From Deferribacteraceae bacterium UBA6799 (GTDB lineage: Bacteria > Chrysiogenota > Deferribacteres > Deferribacterales > Geovibrionaceae): 64,000 nucleotides of DNA. The position numbers were made by a program, and so were the translations under genes. Position 1 is the first letter of the stretch. Each line of letters begins with the position of its first letter. The stretch is taken from contig DKFJ01000004.1 in assembly GCA_002452335.1 (NCBI GenBank), positions 41,308 through 105,307 on the forward strand, in the 5' to 3' direction. This document shows, one piece after another, positions 37,120 through 45,770 of this stretch. The notes under the pieces were generated by a model, which saw nothing but the letters and a program-made list of their open reading frames with translations, was not told the DNA's origin and did no database searches.

Positions 37120-37148
37120 TTGACAAACTCAAACCGAATAATGATAAT
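37120..37148 (+). promoter_or_regulatory. Sigma-70-type promoter of the Crp/Fnr gene
   Basis: A perfect TTGACA (37120-37125), a 17-base spacer and GATAAT (37143-37148) precede the TTG start at 37179. The -10 is the left half of the Fur-like box, so bound Fur would block RNA polymerase. Confidence 0.65.
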
Positions 37149-37161
37149 GAGTCTTATTATC
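37143..37161. promoter_or_regulatory. Fur-box-like operator between TonB receptor operon and Crp/Fnr gene
   Basis: GATAATGAGTCTTATTATC is a 19-base near-palindrome with perfect 6-base ends. It matches the classic Fur consensus GATAATGATAATCATTATC at 15 of 19 positions by eye. It lies in the divergent 129-base gap, so it can control the uptake operon and the regulator together. Confidence 0.7.
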
Positions 37162-37178
37162 AAACAACGGAGATTGCA

Positions 37179-37835
37179 TTGACAGGTGTTAAGATTTCTA
37201 AAAAAAAATCTGCTGTAAACGAATTCATAAAAAAACGGTTCGGCGTCGAAAACCCTGAGCTGGCGCAAAAGATAGCATCTGCAAGCGTTATATCAGTAAA
37301 AAAAAAGAAGGACATCATATTCAGTCAGGGGCAGGAGATCAGCCACACTTTCTTTATAGTCAGCGGACTGGTGAAGCTGTTCAGAACCAGCGAAGAGGGA
37401 AGGGACATCGTGCTGAAATACAGCTCGGCGGGAGAATCATTCGCCAACGGAATCATGGGCGGACATAGCCTGCTTTCGGCTTCCGCTCTGGAGGACTCAG
37501 AGCTTCTGGTGATAGATAAATCCGCAGTGAAGAACGAAGTTCTGAAGAATCCGCATCTTCTGGAAAATCTGCTGAAAAGCTGTAAAAGAGAGTTTGATTT
37601 CTATATGTCATATATAGAGAACATCAGCATGACCGATACCCGCAAGAGGCTGGAAAAATATCTGCGTGAGCACTCCAAAAAAAACATGTCCGACACCGTG
37701 CGCCTGCCTGTGCCCAGATGTGAACTGGCTATTTTGCTGGGCTGCACGCCTGAGAACCTGTCACGGATCATAAAACAGATGACGGCGGACGGTCATATCA
37801 CTATAAAAGGCAGGGATATCAGAATCAATTTTTAG
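37179..37835 (+). CDS. Crp/Fnr-family transcriptional regulator
   Basis: This 218-residue regulator starts at TTG with GGAG 6 bases before it. A cyclic-nucleotide-binding-like beta barrel (about 20-130; GQEISHTFFIVSGLVKLFR) and a long dimer helix precede a Crp-type winged helix (about 150-218; RCELAILLGCTPENLSRIIKQM). There is no N-terminal cluster of four Cys, so it is not an oxygen-sensing FNR, and the cAMP-contact residues of CRP are not apparent. Divergent from the TonB operon and with its -10 inside a Fur-like box, it probably adds a second layer of control to metal uptake. It overlaps the next gene's end by 11 bases convergently. Confidence 0.9.
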   Translation: MTGVKISKKKSAVNEFIKKRFGVENPELAQKIASASVISVKKKKDIIFSQGQEISHTFFIVSGLVKLFRTSEEGRDIVLKYSSAGESFANGIMGGHSLLSASALEDSELLVIDKSAVKNEVLKNPHLLENLLKSCKREFDFYMSYIENISMTDTRKRLEKYLREHSKKNMSDTVRLPVPRCELAILLGCTPENLSRIIKQMTADGHITIKGRDIRINF

Positions 37836-39084
37836 AAAATCTTCTCATCCGTTCATATCTGGGGCTCAGTCTGAAATTAAACATTCCGCAGGCGAAATAA
37901 TACAGAATGTCCGTTATCCAGTCCTTCATGAACTTTCTGTCACGGAATATAAAACCTATCGTTTTTAACGGAGACCGGAACAGCTCCGCCACAACTCCCG
38001 TCTGGTTTGACGGATCACGGAAACATTCCCAGTCGCACTGTTTGCAGTAGGGCTTTTGTCTGATCTTCAGCGTATCCAGCTCGTCATATCTGCCCAGATC
38101 GTCGCTGATCCTGAACCCGCAGGGATACGCGTGACCATCGGCACTGTTAACGAAGAAATAATCTATCCCGCCGTAACAGGCAAACCCCGCCCCTGTCTCG
38201 CCGCCATAGTGCCGTATAAGCATCAGAAGAGAGCTCTTCGGGGTGAATATGCGTATATGAGACCTGTGCTCGGCTATGGTGTCGTACAGAGCCTTGAAGA
38301 GCAGATGTTTTTCTGTGTCGTTATATGTAACCATGTCGTCTGACGATTCCGCTTTATAGACCGCTCCCTCCTGCATACTCATAGGGTAGCAGGCGTTGGC
38401 GATGGTAAAGCCCATCGACGCCGCGAATAAATAGAATTTATCAAAACCGTGCCGGTAAGCCTTATAAAAAAGCTGTTTCTCCGACTCCGTGCTTTCGCTG
38501 TTCACCTTGATACCGCCCCGAACCAGAGTTCTGTTGATACCCAGATTGGCGGAGGGATAGATCCCCTCCTCCGCAAAAACCGGAAGAGCCCTGCGGATGC
38601 CGTCGGTCACACCTTTCAGTCCTCTGCCTGTCTCGTGCTCCAGTATGTCCCAGCTGTCCAGACTGATCCAGAAGGTGTAGAGTCCGCTCTCTTTCAGCTT
38701 TTGGGCGAACTGTCTCATGCGGTATAAAAAATCCGGACGCTCAGCGCCCATGAACATAAATCCGTTTGTGCCTGTTCGCAGATAGGGGATGCCTTTCAGA
38801 CGGGCATAGTTGATGCAGTCGAAGAGAGTGTCCTCGAACAGGAAAGGTTCGCCGCCAGTGAAAGACAGAGCCTTCACCCTGTTTTCCGCCGCCCTGTCGA
38901 TGATGGAGAGCATCGTCTCTTTGTCCAGTTTGCTGCGCTGAAACTTCTCCTGCACTCTCATGCCGCACTGGGGGCATTTCGCATTACAGAAATCGGTGGT
39001 CTGTATGACGAGCTGACCTGCCGTTCTGCCTCTGAGAAATGAGGGAGCGTTGCGCAGAAATTCTTTTACAAATTCTTTGCCCAT
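37825..39084 (-). CDS. Radical SAM protein with C-terminal SPASM-like cysteines
   Basis: This 419-residue enzyme has the radical SAM cluster motif CNAKCPQC (C-x3-C-x2-C) near residue 33 and LSFTGGEPFLFED as the SAM-binding GGE motif. A C-terminal cysteine group (YPCGF, YCKQCDWECF) would hold an auxiliary cluster, as in SPASM/twitch proteins. These proteins modify peptides or carry out sugar or lipid chemistry. Its start directly follows the stop of the PHP-glycosyltransferase gene (TAAATG), so the two are co-translated, and a role in making a glycan or lipid headgroup is inferred. Confidence 0.88.
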   Translation of the reverse strand: MGKEFVKEFLRNAPSFLRGRTAGQLVIQTTDFCNAKCPQCGMRVQEKFQRSKLDKETMLSIIDRAAENRVKALSFTGGEPFLFEDTLFDCINYARLKGIPYLRTGTNGFMFMGAERPDFLYRMRQFAQKLKESGLYTFWISLDSWDILEHETGRGLKGVTDGIRRALPVFAEEGIYPSANLGINRTLVRGGIKVNSESTESEKQLFYKAYRHGFDKFYLFAASMGFTIANACYPMSMQEGAVYKAESSDDMVTYNDTEKHLLFKALYDTIAEHRSHIRIFTPKSSLLMLIRHYGGETGAGFACYGGIDYFFVNSADGHAYPCGFRISDDLGRYDELDTLKIRQKPYCKQCDWECFRDPSNQTGVVAELFRSPLKTIGFIFRDRKFMKDWITDILYYFACGMFNFRLSPRYERMRRFSKN

Positions 39085-41481
39085 TTAGACAGCTAGTTTT
39101 TCGCTGACAGCGGATGAAGATGTCACAGCGCCGGGTCTTCTGGTGAAGAGTTCTTCAAGAACCCTGTCCCAGTTGAAATTTTCCAGAACTCTTTCTCTGG
39201 CGTTTCTGCCCAGCTTTCTGTATTCGGCTATGTCGGTCTGCCACAGCTCTATCATTTTGGTGAGTTTGTCTGTCCAGTCGGCATAATCGCTGGCACGGGC
39301 TACCATGCCTGTCATACCGTCCTCGATTATCTCTTTCGGTCCGCCCATGTCGGAAACTATGGCGGGGATGCCGCATGCCTGAGACTCCAGAACCACCATG
39401 CCGAATGTGTCGGTATTGCTCGGGAAGACAAAAAGATCGCTCTGAGCATAGATCTCCGGCATCTTGCCGTGATCTATCTCGCCTTTCACTATAACGTTGT
39501 CACGTCCTTTGGCGAATTCCTCTATCCTGTGGCTGTATGGACCGTGTCCGGCTATGATAAGACGCAGTCTGTATTTTTTGTCCAGTTCATCGAACAGCTG
39601 AAGCAGAAAATCAAGGTTCTTATCCTGTGACACCCTGCCGGCGTAGCACAGGGTAAAAACACCCTTCTCTCTTTTGTCCATGGGGGTGAACAGTTTGGCG
39701 TCTATGCCCCTTTTGAACACACTCATCTTGTGGCGGCTGATTCCTCTGCCCTCCAGATAGTCCACATACTGAGCGGATGTGGTCTTCAGCTCGGTAACAG
39801 AGTCGAAGAACCAGCGTGTGTACGCCTCCACCAGATTAACCAGCGAGTCGTTCTTGGTTATCTCCTTCGCCTCACCCGTAAAATCCGTGTGATAGATACC
39901 TGTGGATTTCACGGAGAGCAGTCTGGCGGCCAGAAGCCCCAGCAGCCCCACGGGTCCGGGAGTGGAGATGTATACCTCGTCCGGCTCGAAATCGTATATC
40001 TGCTCCAGCGCCCTGATGATGGAGGGCACTTTTATGGTTATCTTTTCGTAGTAGGGCAGTCCGAATGATTCTATGGGTTTCAGATTTATCAGATTGGGCG
40101 GCAGCCTGTGGTCTATCTCCTCCGGAGTCAGACAGGACACCAGTTTCAGATCATATCCTTTATCATGGGCAAGTTTGCCTATGGTGCGCAGTGTCACGGA
40201 AACGCCGTTCAGGTCGTTGATGGTGTCGGTGAACCAGAGTATGCGTTTTCTGACTGGGGTTGATCCATAGCTGAATTTTTCCTCCAGCTGGTTTATCAGT
40301 TCCCTGTCTTTATATATCTGATTAAAGGAGCTGAAGAACGGAATGGACAGAAACACTCCCGGCAGAGCCGTGGTGATGCTTCTGTAGAGGTCGTCCATGC
40401 TGATGCTGTTAACGTCTTTCGCCATGTAGGAGATCATCAGGCGGAAATACTCGTCCGAGATGTCGGACGCTTTATGGTAAACCATATTCAGCTTCTTCTC
40501 TATGTTGTTGAAGGATTCTTTGCGCATCTCCTCCACCAGATCGGCTATCATGTGATTGATCTTTCCGGCATCCTTGTTGGCGGTCTTCATCTTGAATCCC
40601 TTCAGCTTGATACGGTCCATCAGGCTGGGTTTCTCCTGCTCGAAGATATAGCTGGTGATCTTGCTGAAAAGACCTCCGGCGAAATGCACGCTCTTCTTTG
40701 TTCGGCTGAAGTCGTGGGCTATCTTATAAACAGTGAACGCCAGCGAGTGAAAATCGCTGTAGCGTCCGGCGTGTCTGCATTCCTTGTTTCTGATACGGGT
40801 GATATATTCCTCCGGGCTGGAGGCTCTGGTCAGTGTATATGTCTTGCCGAGGAAGAGTCCGGCGTGGTCGTCTGATCCGGCGGTGAAGCCCTTCACCCAG
40901 GGGTCTGAGCTGATAGGCTCTATGCGGTATCTGGAGTAGAGGTTCTCTATGGCGAGGGGAGTGAGGTTTTCCAGTATGCGCACCCAGGTGGTATTGTGCA
41001 GTTTGCCCCGTCCTCCGTTTATGCCTTCGAACACATCGAACAGCAGCATCATCTTCTCCAGATGGTGCAGAGCCAGCCTGCCGTTAACGCTGTAAGTGGC
41101 GTGCGCCACAGAGTAGGCGAGCTTCTGCTCTCTGACATATTCCCTGAACTGATATATGTCCCGTCTGACTGTCTGGAGCACATCGAACTGTTTAGGCGTC
41201 AGTCCGTATACCAGAATATGCACCTTGCACCCGTCCTCCGGAAAATAGACCGTGAACTCTGTACCGGTGAAGGTGTCCTGCGGATATTTCTCTGTCAGGT
41301 AGTATGAAGCGTCCATCACGTTGTGGTCGGTGATAGTCACAAAATCCATGCCCCTTGATTTCGCCGTCTGATATATGAAATCCGGCTCTGTGTATGATTC
41401 CGCCGCCCCGATTCGCTGAAGAAACCATTCGGAGGGATGTTTTGAGAATTTTGAGTGGCAGTGCAGATCTGCTTGAGCCAT
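39085..41481 (-). CDS. PHP-domain phosphoesterase fused to GT4 glycosyltransferase
   Basis: In this 798-residue fusion, an N-terminal PHP metal-dependent phosphoesterase domain (about 1-210) shows DLHCHSKFS and FVTITDHNVMD, both metal-ligand motifs. A mid-region of about 200 residues has no recognised motif. The C-terminal half (about 405-785) is a GT-B glycosyltransferase of family 4, with YAGRVSQDKNLDFLL and the nucleotide-sugar site ESQACGIPAIVSDMGGPKEII. Both halves look intact. Known relatives transfer mannose or similar sugars to lipids, and the PHP part might remove a phosphate from the same lipid or sugar. It heads an operon with a radical SAM gene. Confidence 0.9.
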   Translation of the reverse strand: MAQADLHCHSKFSKHPSEWFLQRIGAAESYTEPDFIYQTAKSRGMDFVTITDHNVMDASYYLTEKYPQDTFTGTEFTVYFPEDGCKVHILVYGLTPKQFDVLQTVRRDIYQFREYVREQKLAYSVAHATYSVNGRLALHHLEKMMLLFDVFEGINGGRGKLHNTTWVRILENLTPLAIENLYSRYRIEPISSDPWVKGFTAGSDDHAGLFLGKTYTLTRASSPEEYITRIRNKECRHAGRYSDFHSLAFTVYKIAHDFSRTKKSVHFAGGLFSKITSYIFEQEKPSLMDRIKLKGFKMKTANKDAGKINHMIADLVEEMRKESFNNIEKKLNMVYHKASDISDEYFRLMISYMAKDVNSISMDDLYRSITTALPGVFLSIPFFSSFNQIYKDRELINQLEEKFSYGSTPVRKRILWFTDTINDLNGVSVTLRTIGKLAHDKGYDLKLVSCLTPEEIDHRLPPNLINLKPIESFGLPYYEKITIKVPSIIRALEQIYDFEPDEVYISTPGPVGLLGLLAARLLSVKSTGIYHTDFTGEAKEITKNDSLVNLVEAYTRWFFDSVTELKTTSAQYVDYLEGRGISRHKMSVFKRGIDAKLFTPMDKREKGVFTLCYAGRVSQDKNLDFLLQLFDELDKKYRLRLIIAGHGPYSHRIEEFAKGRDNVIVKGEIDHGKMPEIYAQSDLFVFPSNTDTFGMVVLESQACGIPAIVSDMGGPKEIIEDGMTGMVARASDYADWTDKLTKMIELWQTDIAEYRKLGRNARERVLENFNWDRVLEELFTRRPGAVTSSSAVSEKLAV

Positions 41482-41507
41482 GGCATAACCTCTTACAAGT
41501 ATATATA

Positions 41508-41523
41508 GGGCATATATATGCCC
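41508..41523. repeat. Perfect 16-base palindrome in divergent intergenic region
   Basis: GGGCATATATATGCCC is exactly self-complementary and lies 27 bases upstream of the PHP-glycosyltransferase start, within the 187-base divergent gap to the acyltransferase pair. It has no T-run, so it looks more like an operator than a terminator. No regulator gene is beside it. The rest of this gap holds only a weak promoter candidate (TTGTCA at 41560) for the plus strand. Confidence 0.5.
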
Positions 41524-41668
41524 GCCCTGTCAGCTTGATTTCCTATAACTGTCATAAGTTTGTCAATTTTTACCCCCGTTTTGCATATTTTTAGATTCTC
41601 TGACAAAACACCAACCGTATTCTGACATGACGCTGTTATTTTTCAGGCATAATATGCGAGAGGTATAT

Positions 41669-42541
41669 ATGAACGCCATTAAAGAGAAACTGGCTCCCGA
41701 AAAAGTTAAAAAAGCTGTCGGAGCTATCAAAGACGTATCCAAAACCCTCAGATTCCGCATCCGCACCTATAGACCCAACACAAATTTTTGTGAGGAAAAC
41801 AGCAGATTTATTATAAAAATTATAGAGAACGGTCATGAACTGATGGATGTTCTCAGGCTGCGCTATCAGGTTTTTTACGGTGAATACGCTTATAAGACAG
41901 ACCTCTACGGTATTGACGTTGATAAATACGACACCTTCTTCGATCACCTCGCTGTCATAGACCGCAAGACCAACAAACCAGTGGGCACATACCGCCTGAA
42001 CAGCACCAGATACAATAAGAAGTTTTACTCCGAAAAAGAATTCCACATGGAGGCTCTCACTGAGCTCTCCGGACACAAGATAGAGCTGGGCAGGGCATGC
42101 GTTCACCCGGACTACCGCAACGGCGCCACCATAGCCGCCCTGTGGAGAGGTCTGGGCGCTTACATGACTATCACAGACAGCAGATACATGTTCGGCTGTT
42201 CGTCCATCCACTCGGACGACACATTCCAGACGGCTCTCATCCACCACTGGCTGAAAAACGGCGGATATATCCCCAAGGAGTTCGCCTGTGTGCGTCCCAG
42301 AGGCAAGTTCAAGGACAAAAAATTTGACGCCATGGTTGAAAAAACAGGAGAAGACCGCTTCGCCCTCTTCAGAGAGGCGGCAGGAAATCTCGTCCCCGCC
42401 CTTCTGATGTCATACATGAAGGCGGGCGGATTCATCTGCGGAAAACCGGCGTATGATAAAGCGTTTAAATGCTATGACTACCTGACTCTCATCGACCGCA
42501 AGAAGATGGACGACGGTTTCGTCAGAAAGTTTCTGAAATAA
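41669..42541 (+). CDS. olsB: OlsB-like N-acyltransferase (GNAT fold)
   Basis: The start at 41669 is chosen for its GAGAGG ribosome-binding site, giving 290 residues. The core matches the OlsB/acyl-homoserine-lactone-synthase-like GNAT group: VLRLRYQVFYGEYAY, DKYDTFFDHLAVID, PVGTYRLNST and KIELGRACVHPDYRNG. In ornithine-lipid synthesis OlsB puts a 3-hydroxyacyl chain on ornithine using acyl-ACP. The next gene, one base away, is an OlsA-like acyltransferase, which supports the pathway assignment. The extra N-terminal 40 and C-terminal 60 residues are not typical of every OlsB, so another amino acid acceptor is possible. Confidence 0.78.
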   Translation: MNAIKEKLAPEKVKKAVGAIKDVSKTLRFRIRTYRPNTNFCEENSRFIIKIIENGHELMDVLRLRYQVFYGEYAYKTDLYGIDVDKYDTFFDHLAVIDRKTNKPVGTYRLNSTRYNKKFYSEKEFHMEALTELSGHKIELGRACVHPDYRNGATIAALWRGLGAYMTITDSRYMFGCSSIHSDDTFQTALIHHWLKNGGYIPKEFACVRPRGKFKDKKFDAMVEKTGEDRFALFREAAGNLVPALLMSYMKAGGFICGKPAYDKAFKCYDYLTLIDRKKMDDGFVRKFLK

Positions 42542-42542
42542 T

Positions 42543-43307
42543 ATGCGCAGGACATACAGACTCACAGGCGTTCTTTTCTTCTTTGCCCTGTATATCTTCG
42601 GAGCGCTCTTCCTGCGTTTTTACGCTGTGACCGATCTGAACAGACGCAGAGTATCCGCCTGGTGGACACATAAGATATGCAGATGGGGAACACGCTTTCT
42701 TAATCTGCGCATCACAGCGGAAGGACAGCAGAATATCCCCGCAAGCGGAAGCCTGATAGTTTCCAACCACATGTCATATCTGGATATTCTGGTCTATTCG
42801 GCTATACGCCCGGCGGTCTATGTCTCATCGAAAGAAGTAGAGAACACATTCTTTCTGGGTTTCATGGCAAAGATAGGCGGCACTTATTTCATAGAGCGCA
42901 GAAGCACCCGTAATATCAAGGATGAACTCTCCGGTCTGACAGAACTGATAAGGCAGGGGTTCAACGTTGTGCTTTTCCCGGAAGGCACTTCCACCGACGG
43001 CTCAAAGATCCTGCCGTTCCGCTCCACATTCATTGCCGGAGCCACAGAAACGGGTGTGGACGTTGTGCCAGCCTGTATAAAATATGAAACCATAGATGGA
43101 GAGCCCTTCTCCGAACAGAACTGTGACAGCGTCTGCTGGTACGGAGACATGAGTTTTGCTCCGCATTTTCTTAATTTCATCGGATTGAAAAAGACCACCG
43201 CCAGAGCAGCCTGGCTGAGCCCCATCAGCAGCGGTACTCACGACAGAAAATATATATCAAAAAAGGCTCAGGAACTGATAGAGCTGTCGTACTTCGGCGC
43301 AGCCTAA
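42543..43307 (+). CDS. olsA: PlsC/OlsA-type 1-acyl acyltransferase
   Basis: A 254-residue membrane-associated acyltransferase with an N-terminal hydrophobic helix (about 8-28), catalytic motif NHMSYLD (HX4D) and the second block FPEGTSTDG. In the ornithine-lipid pathway OlsA adds the second acyl chain to lyso-ornithine lipid. The same fold also makes phosphatidic acid (PlsC). The olsB-like gene ends one base before it, so the OlsA role is favoured over PlsC on context. A sole PlsC function cannot be excluded. Confidence 0.85.
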   Translation: MRRTYRLTGVLFFFALYIFGALFLRFYAVTDLNRRRVSAWWTHKICRWGTRFLNLRITAEGQQNIPASGSLIVSNHMSYLDILVYSAIRPAVYVSSKEVENTFFLGFMAKIGGTYFIERRSTRNIKDELSGLTELIRQGFNVVLFPEGTSTDGSKILPFRSTFIAGATETGVDVVPACIKYETIDGEPFSEQNCDSVCWYGDMSFAPHFLNFIGLKKTTARAAWLSPISSGTHDRKYISKKAQELIELSYFGAA

Positions 43308-43365
43308 AAAAATCCTTTTATTTATACAGCCTTATTGTATAATAAAACATCTTCGGAGGTTTATT

Positions 43366-43728
43366 ATGGCTGATAAGGTAGTAATCGTTCATCTCTCATC
43401 CAATGACGTTCTTAAGGCGGGCAAGGCGCTTCGTTTCGCCGGAACTGCTCTGTCTCACACAGACACAGTGATACTCATGCTCACCGCGCAGGGTGTTTCT
43501 GTAGCCGATAAGACCAAAGAACCCTTCATCATCCCCACCAGACCGGAGAACAATCTGGACTGCATCAGACAGTTCATCAAAGACGGCGGAAGAGTGTTCG
43601 TGGGAATGGACTGCCTGAAAGCTCTGGGAACCAGCGCCTCCGACATAATCGCCGGATGCGAGCAGGCTGAGCCCTCTTATGTTTTCAACCTGCTTATGTC
43701 TGACCAAGCGGTCATAATGTCCTGGTAA
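43366..43728 (+). CDS. DsrE-like small protein
   Basis: This 120-residue alpha/beta protein has the DsrE/F-like layout: VVIVHLSSNDVLKAGKALRFA at the N-terminus, a middle VILMLTAQGVSVAD strand-turn, and one Cys in VFVGMDCLKALG at the position where DsrE/TusD family members often carry a sulfur-handling cysteine. It has a strong CGGAGG ribosome-binding site and lies one base before the next gene. Sulfur transfer is possible, but many members have unknown roles. Confidence 0.7.
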   Translation: MADKVVIVHLSSNDVLKAGKALRFAGTALSHTDTVILMLTAQGVSVADKTKEPFIIPTRPENNLDCIRQFIKDGGRVFVGMDCLKALGTSASDIIAGCEQAEPSYVFNLLMSDQAVIMSW

Positions 43729-43729
43729 A

Positions 43730-45118
43730 ATGCCTCCAAGAAAAGCACCCAGACGGACACCTGTCAAAAGAAGAAAGTCAGCCGCCAGATCAAAGCAGAA
43801 CCAGCTTCCTGTCAGTCTGCTATTTGTCATCGTGCTGATACTGCTCATAGGCGGATTCATGTTTCTGCGCCTCTCCGGCGAATACTCTGAAACACCCCAA
43901 CCGATCGCGGAAACAACGGCGGAAAAACCGCTGAAAACACCTGACCCGAAACACGCAGACGTGCTGTCAGCTCCTCCTCTCCCTGAAAAAAAGGAAAATG
44001 AACCTGCTAAACAGCCTGAACCCGAAGTGAAAATAATAGAAAAAACCATAGAGAAGACCATTGAGGTTGAAAAACCAATCGAGGTGATCAGTCTGCCCAA
44101 CGCTGTGAAACTGTTCATGTTCGACAAAAGACTGGATCAGGACAGCATCACCATCAAAAACAGCACAGTTAATCTGGAATCCGACTCGGAAAAGAATGCT
44201 AAAGGGCTGGAAACAGACCTGAAAAAATATCTGACCGAAAATAATCTGACTATAACGTCTGAAAAACCCCTGAAGGTGAAAGACACCCACGGGGAATACA
44301 CGCTGACTTTCTCTGTCAAACCTAAACCCGCTCCGAAAAAAGAGCCGGTGGCGACAAAAAAAGAACCTGTAAAAAAACAGGACAAACCTGTTGTCAGAAA
44401 AGAGCCGGTAAAACCTGCTGTAAAATACACAGCAAAAATGGCGCTGGTGATAGACGACTGCGGATACAGCGTGCCTCTGGCTCATAAGCTGGCCTCGCTG
44501 AAATACCCCGTCACTTTCGCCGTGATACCCTATACTCCGTACGGCAGAGAGACAGCGAAGATAGCCAAGGACTCCGGCAACACGCTCTTCATCCACTATC
44601 CCATGCAGCCGAAATCATATCCGGAGTTCGACCCGGGCAAGGGAGCTATCTTTCTGAATATGCCCGAAGCTCTGATAGCATCCATCACAAGGGCTAATAT
44701 GCAGTATTTCGGAATGACGCTGGACGGAGCGAACAATCACACCGGATCGGCCTTCACGGAAAGCGAAGAGAAGATGACAGAAGCTCTCACATACATAAAG
44801 CAGTATACCCCCAGATTTCTGGACAGCTACACATCCGGCAGCTCGAAGGCATTCAGCGCATGCAGAAAACTCGGCATGAAATGCGCGGTGAACAGCACCT
44901 TTCTGGATAACGAGGAACCGGGTCTGGTAACAGGAAGCGACAAGCAGAATCATGTCCACGGACAGCTCGTCGCCGCCGCCAAAAAAGCTCTGTCGAACGG
45001 CAGCACCATAGCCATAGGGCACCTGAGAAACGATACAGTGGCGGCGCTTCCATATTCATTGGCAGAGATCGAAAAGATGGGCGTAAAGATAGTACCTGTT
45101 ACAGATTTAATGTATTAG
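43730..45118 (+). CDS. Divergent polysaccharide deacetylase (YibQ-like), membrane anchored
   Basis: The 462 residues comprise a basic N-terminus, one membrane helix (about 28-46), a Pro/Lys/Glu-rich periplasmic linker (about 50-230, with repeated KKEPVKK-type stretches), and a C-terminal divergent polysaccharide deacetylase domain. The domain includes LVIDDCGYS (the Asp pair), FAVIPYTPYG, FIHYPMQP and ANNHTGSAFTES. The family removes acetyl groups from envelope glycans or affects cell-wall turnover, but YibQ-type members have no proven substrate. It is one base after the DsrE-like gene. Confidence 0.88.
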   Translation: MPPRKAPRRTPVKRRKSAARSKQNQLPVSLLFVIVLILLIGGFMFLRLSGEYSETPQPIAETTAEKPLKTPDPKHADVLSAPPLPEKKENEPAKQPEPEVKIIEKTIEKTIEVEKPIEVISLPNAVKLFMFDKRLDQDSITIKNSTVNLESDSEKNAKGLETDLKKYLTENNLTITSEKPLKVKDTHGEYTLTFSVKPKPAPKKEPVATKKEPVKKQDKPVVRKEPVKPAVKYTAKMALVIDDCGYSVPLAHKLASLKYPVTFAVIPYTPYGRETAKIAKDSGNTLFIHYPMQPKSYPEFDPGKGAIFLNMPEALIASITRANMQYFGMTLDGANNHTGSAFTESEEKMTEALTYIKQYTPRFLDSYTSGSSKAFSACRKLGMKCAVNSTFLDNEEPGLVTGSDKQNHVHGQLVAAAKKALSNGSTIAIGHLRNDTVAALPYSLAEIEKMGVKIVPVTDLMY

Positions 45119-45173
45119 GAAATTATGGACACAGGGGATTTTCTCCCACAGTGTATTCAGGTATGATCGGATT

Positions 45174-45620
45174 TTATTTGGTTTCCTGGCATTTCGGACA
45201 GACACCGTACAGGTTGAGCGAATGGTCCACCAGCTCATAGCCGTATTTTGTCACCACTCTTTTCTGAAGCGCCTCTATCTCCTCATCCAGAAACTCGATA
45301 TTCTCACCGCATTTCACACAAACCAGGTGATCGTGATGCTCACGGTCGAGATCGGGCTCATAGCGCACGGATCCTTCGCCGAAATTCAGCTCACGGGCTA
45401 TCCCCGCCTCGCTTAAAAGTTTCAGCGTGCGGTACACTGTGGCGTGACCGATACTGGGATCCAGCTTTTTCAGGATGTCATATAGCTCTTCGGCTGTCAC
45501 ATGTTTCTTTTGTTTACAGAAAGTTTTGAGAATAAGTTCTCTTTGGGATGTCATTCTGAGACTTTTTTCAGCCAGAAATTTTGTGAATACAGAGTGTGTG
45601 TCTTTAGAGCTAAGTGCCAT
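45174..45620 (-). CDS. fur: Fur-family metalloregulator
   Basis: Fur-family protein of 148 residues. A winged-helix DNA-binding domain (MTSQRELILKTFCKQKKHVTAEELYD, GHATVYRTLKLLSEAGI) is followed by the dimerisation/metal domain with EHHDHLVCVKCG and a second CxxC (GVCPKCQ), a structural zinc site. PerR and Fur cannot be separated with confidence. The His-rich HHDHLVC region is compatible with either, and the Fur-like boxes found near feoA and the TonB operon favour Fur. It is divergent from feoA across 150 bases. Confidence 0.88.
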   Translation of the reverse strand: MALSSKDTHSVFTKFLAEKSLRMTSQRELILKTFCKQKKHVTAEELYDILKKLDPSIGHATVYRTLKLLSEAGIARELNFGEGSVRYEPDLDREHHDHLVCVKCGENIEFLDEEIEALQKRVVTKYGYELVDHSLNLYGVCPKCQETK

Positions 45621-45724
45621 ATTACGCTCCGCTGATTAATCTTTCAGCTTTAGAATAACTTTTTATTAAGGATACTGCCACAATTTTTTTATACTTTTAT
45701 GCATAAGAATAAAAATTTGATATT

Positions 45725-45743
45725 GATAATGAAACTCATTAGT
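45725..45743. promoter_or_regulatory. Fur-box-like operator upstream of feoA
   Basis: GATAATGAAACTCATTAGT shares 15 of 19 positions with the Fur consensus by eye and lies 28 bases upstream of the GTG start at 45771. It is about 105 bases from the start of the divergent Fur-family gene, so it could also serve autoregulation. Confidence 0.65.
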
Positions 45744-45770
45744 AATATAGTAACAGCGAAGAGGTAAAAA

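Noticed and set aside
41669..42541. Acyl-homoserine lactone synthase partner for the LuxR solo
   Set aside because: The GNAT core fits OlsB-like acyltransferases and the adjacent gene is an OlsA-like acyltransferase. LuxI-type invariant residues were not convincingly found, and it lies 10 kb from the LuxR gene.
45119..45173. Intrinsic terminator between the deacetylase and fur genes
   Set aside because: GGGGA and CTCCC can pair only briefly, and no T-run follows on either strand.
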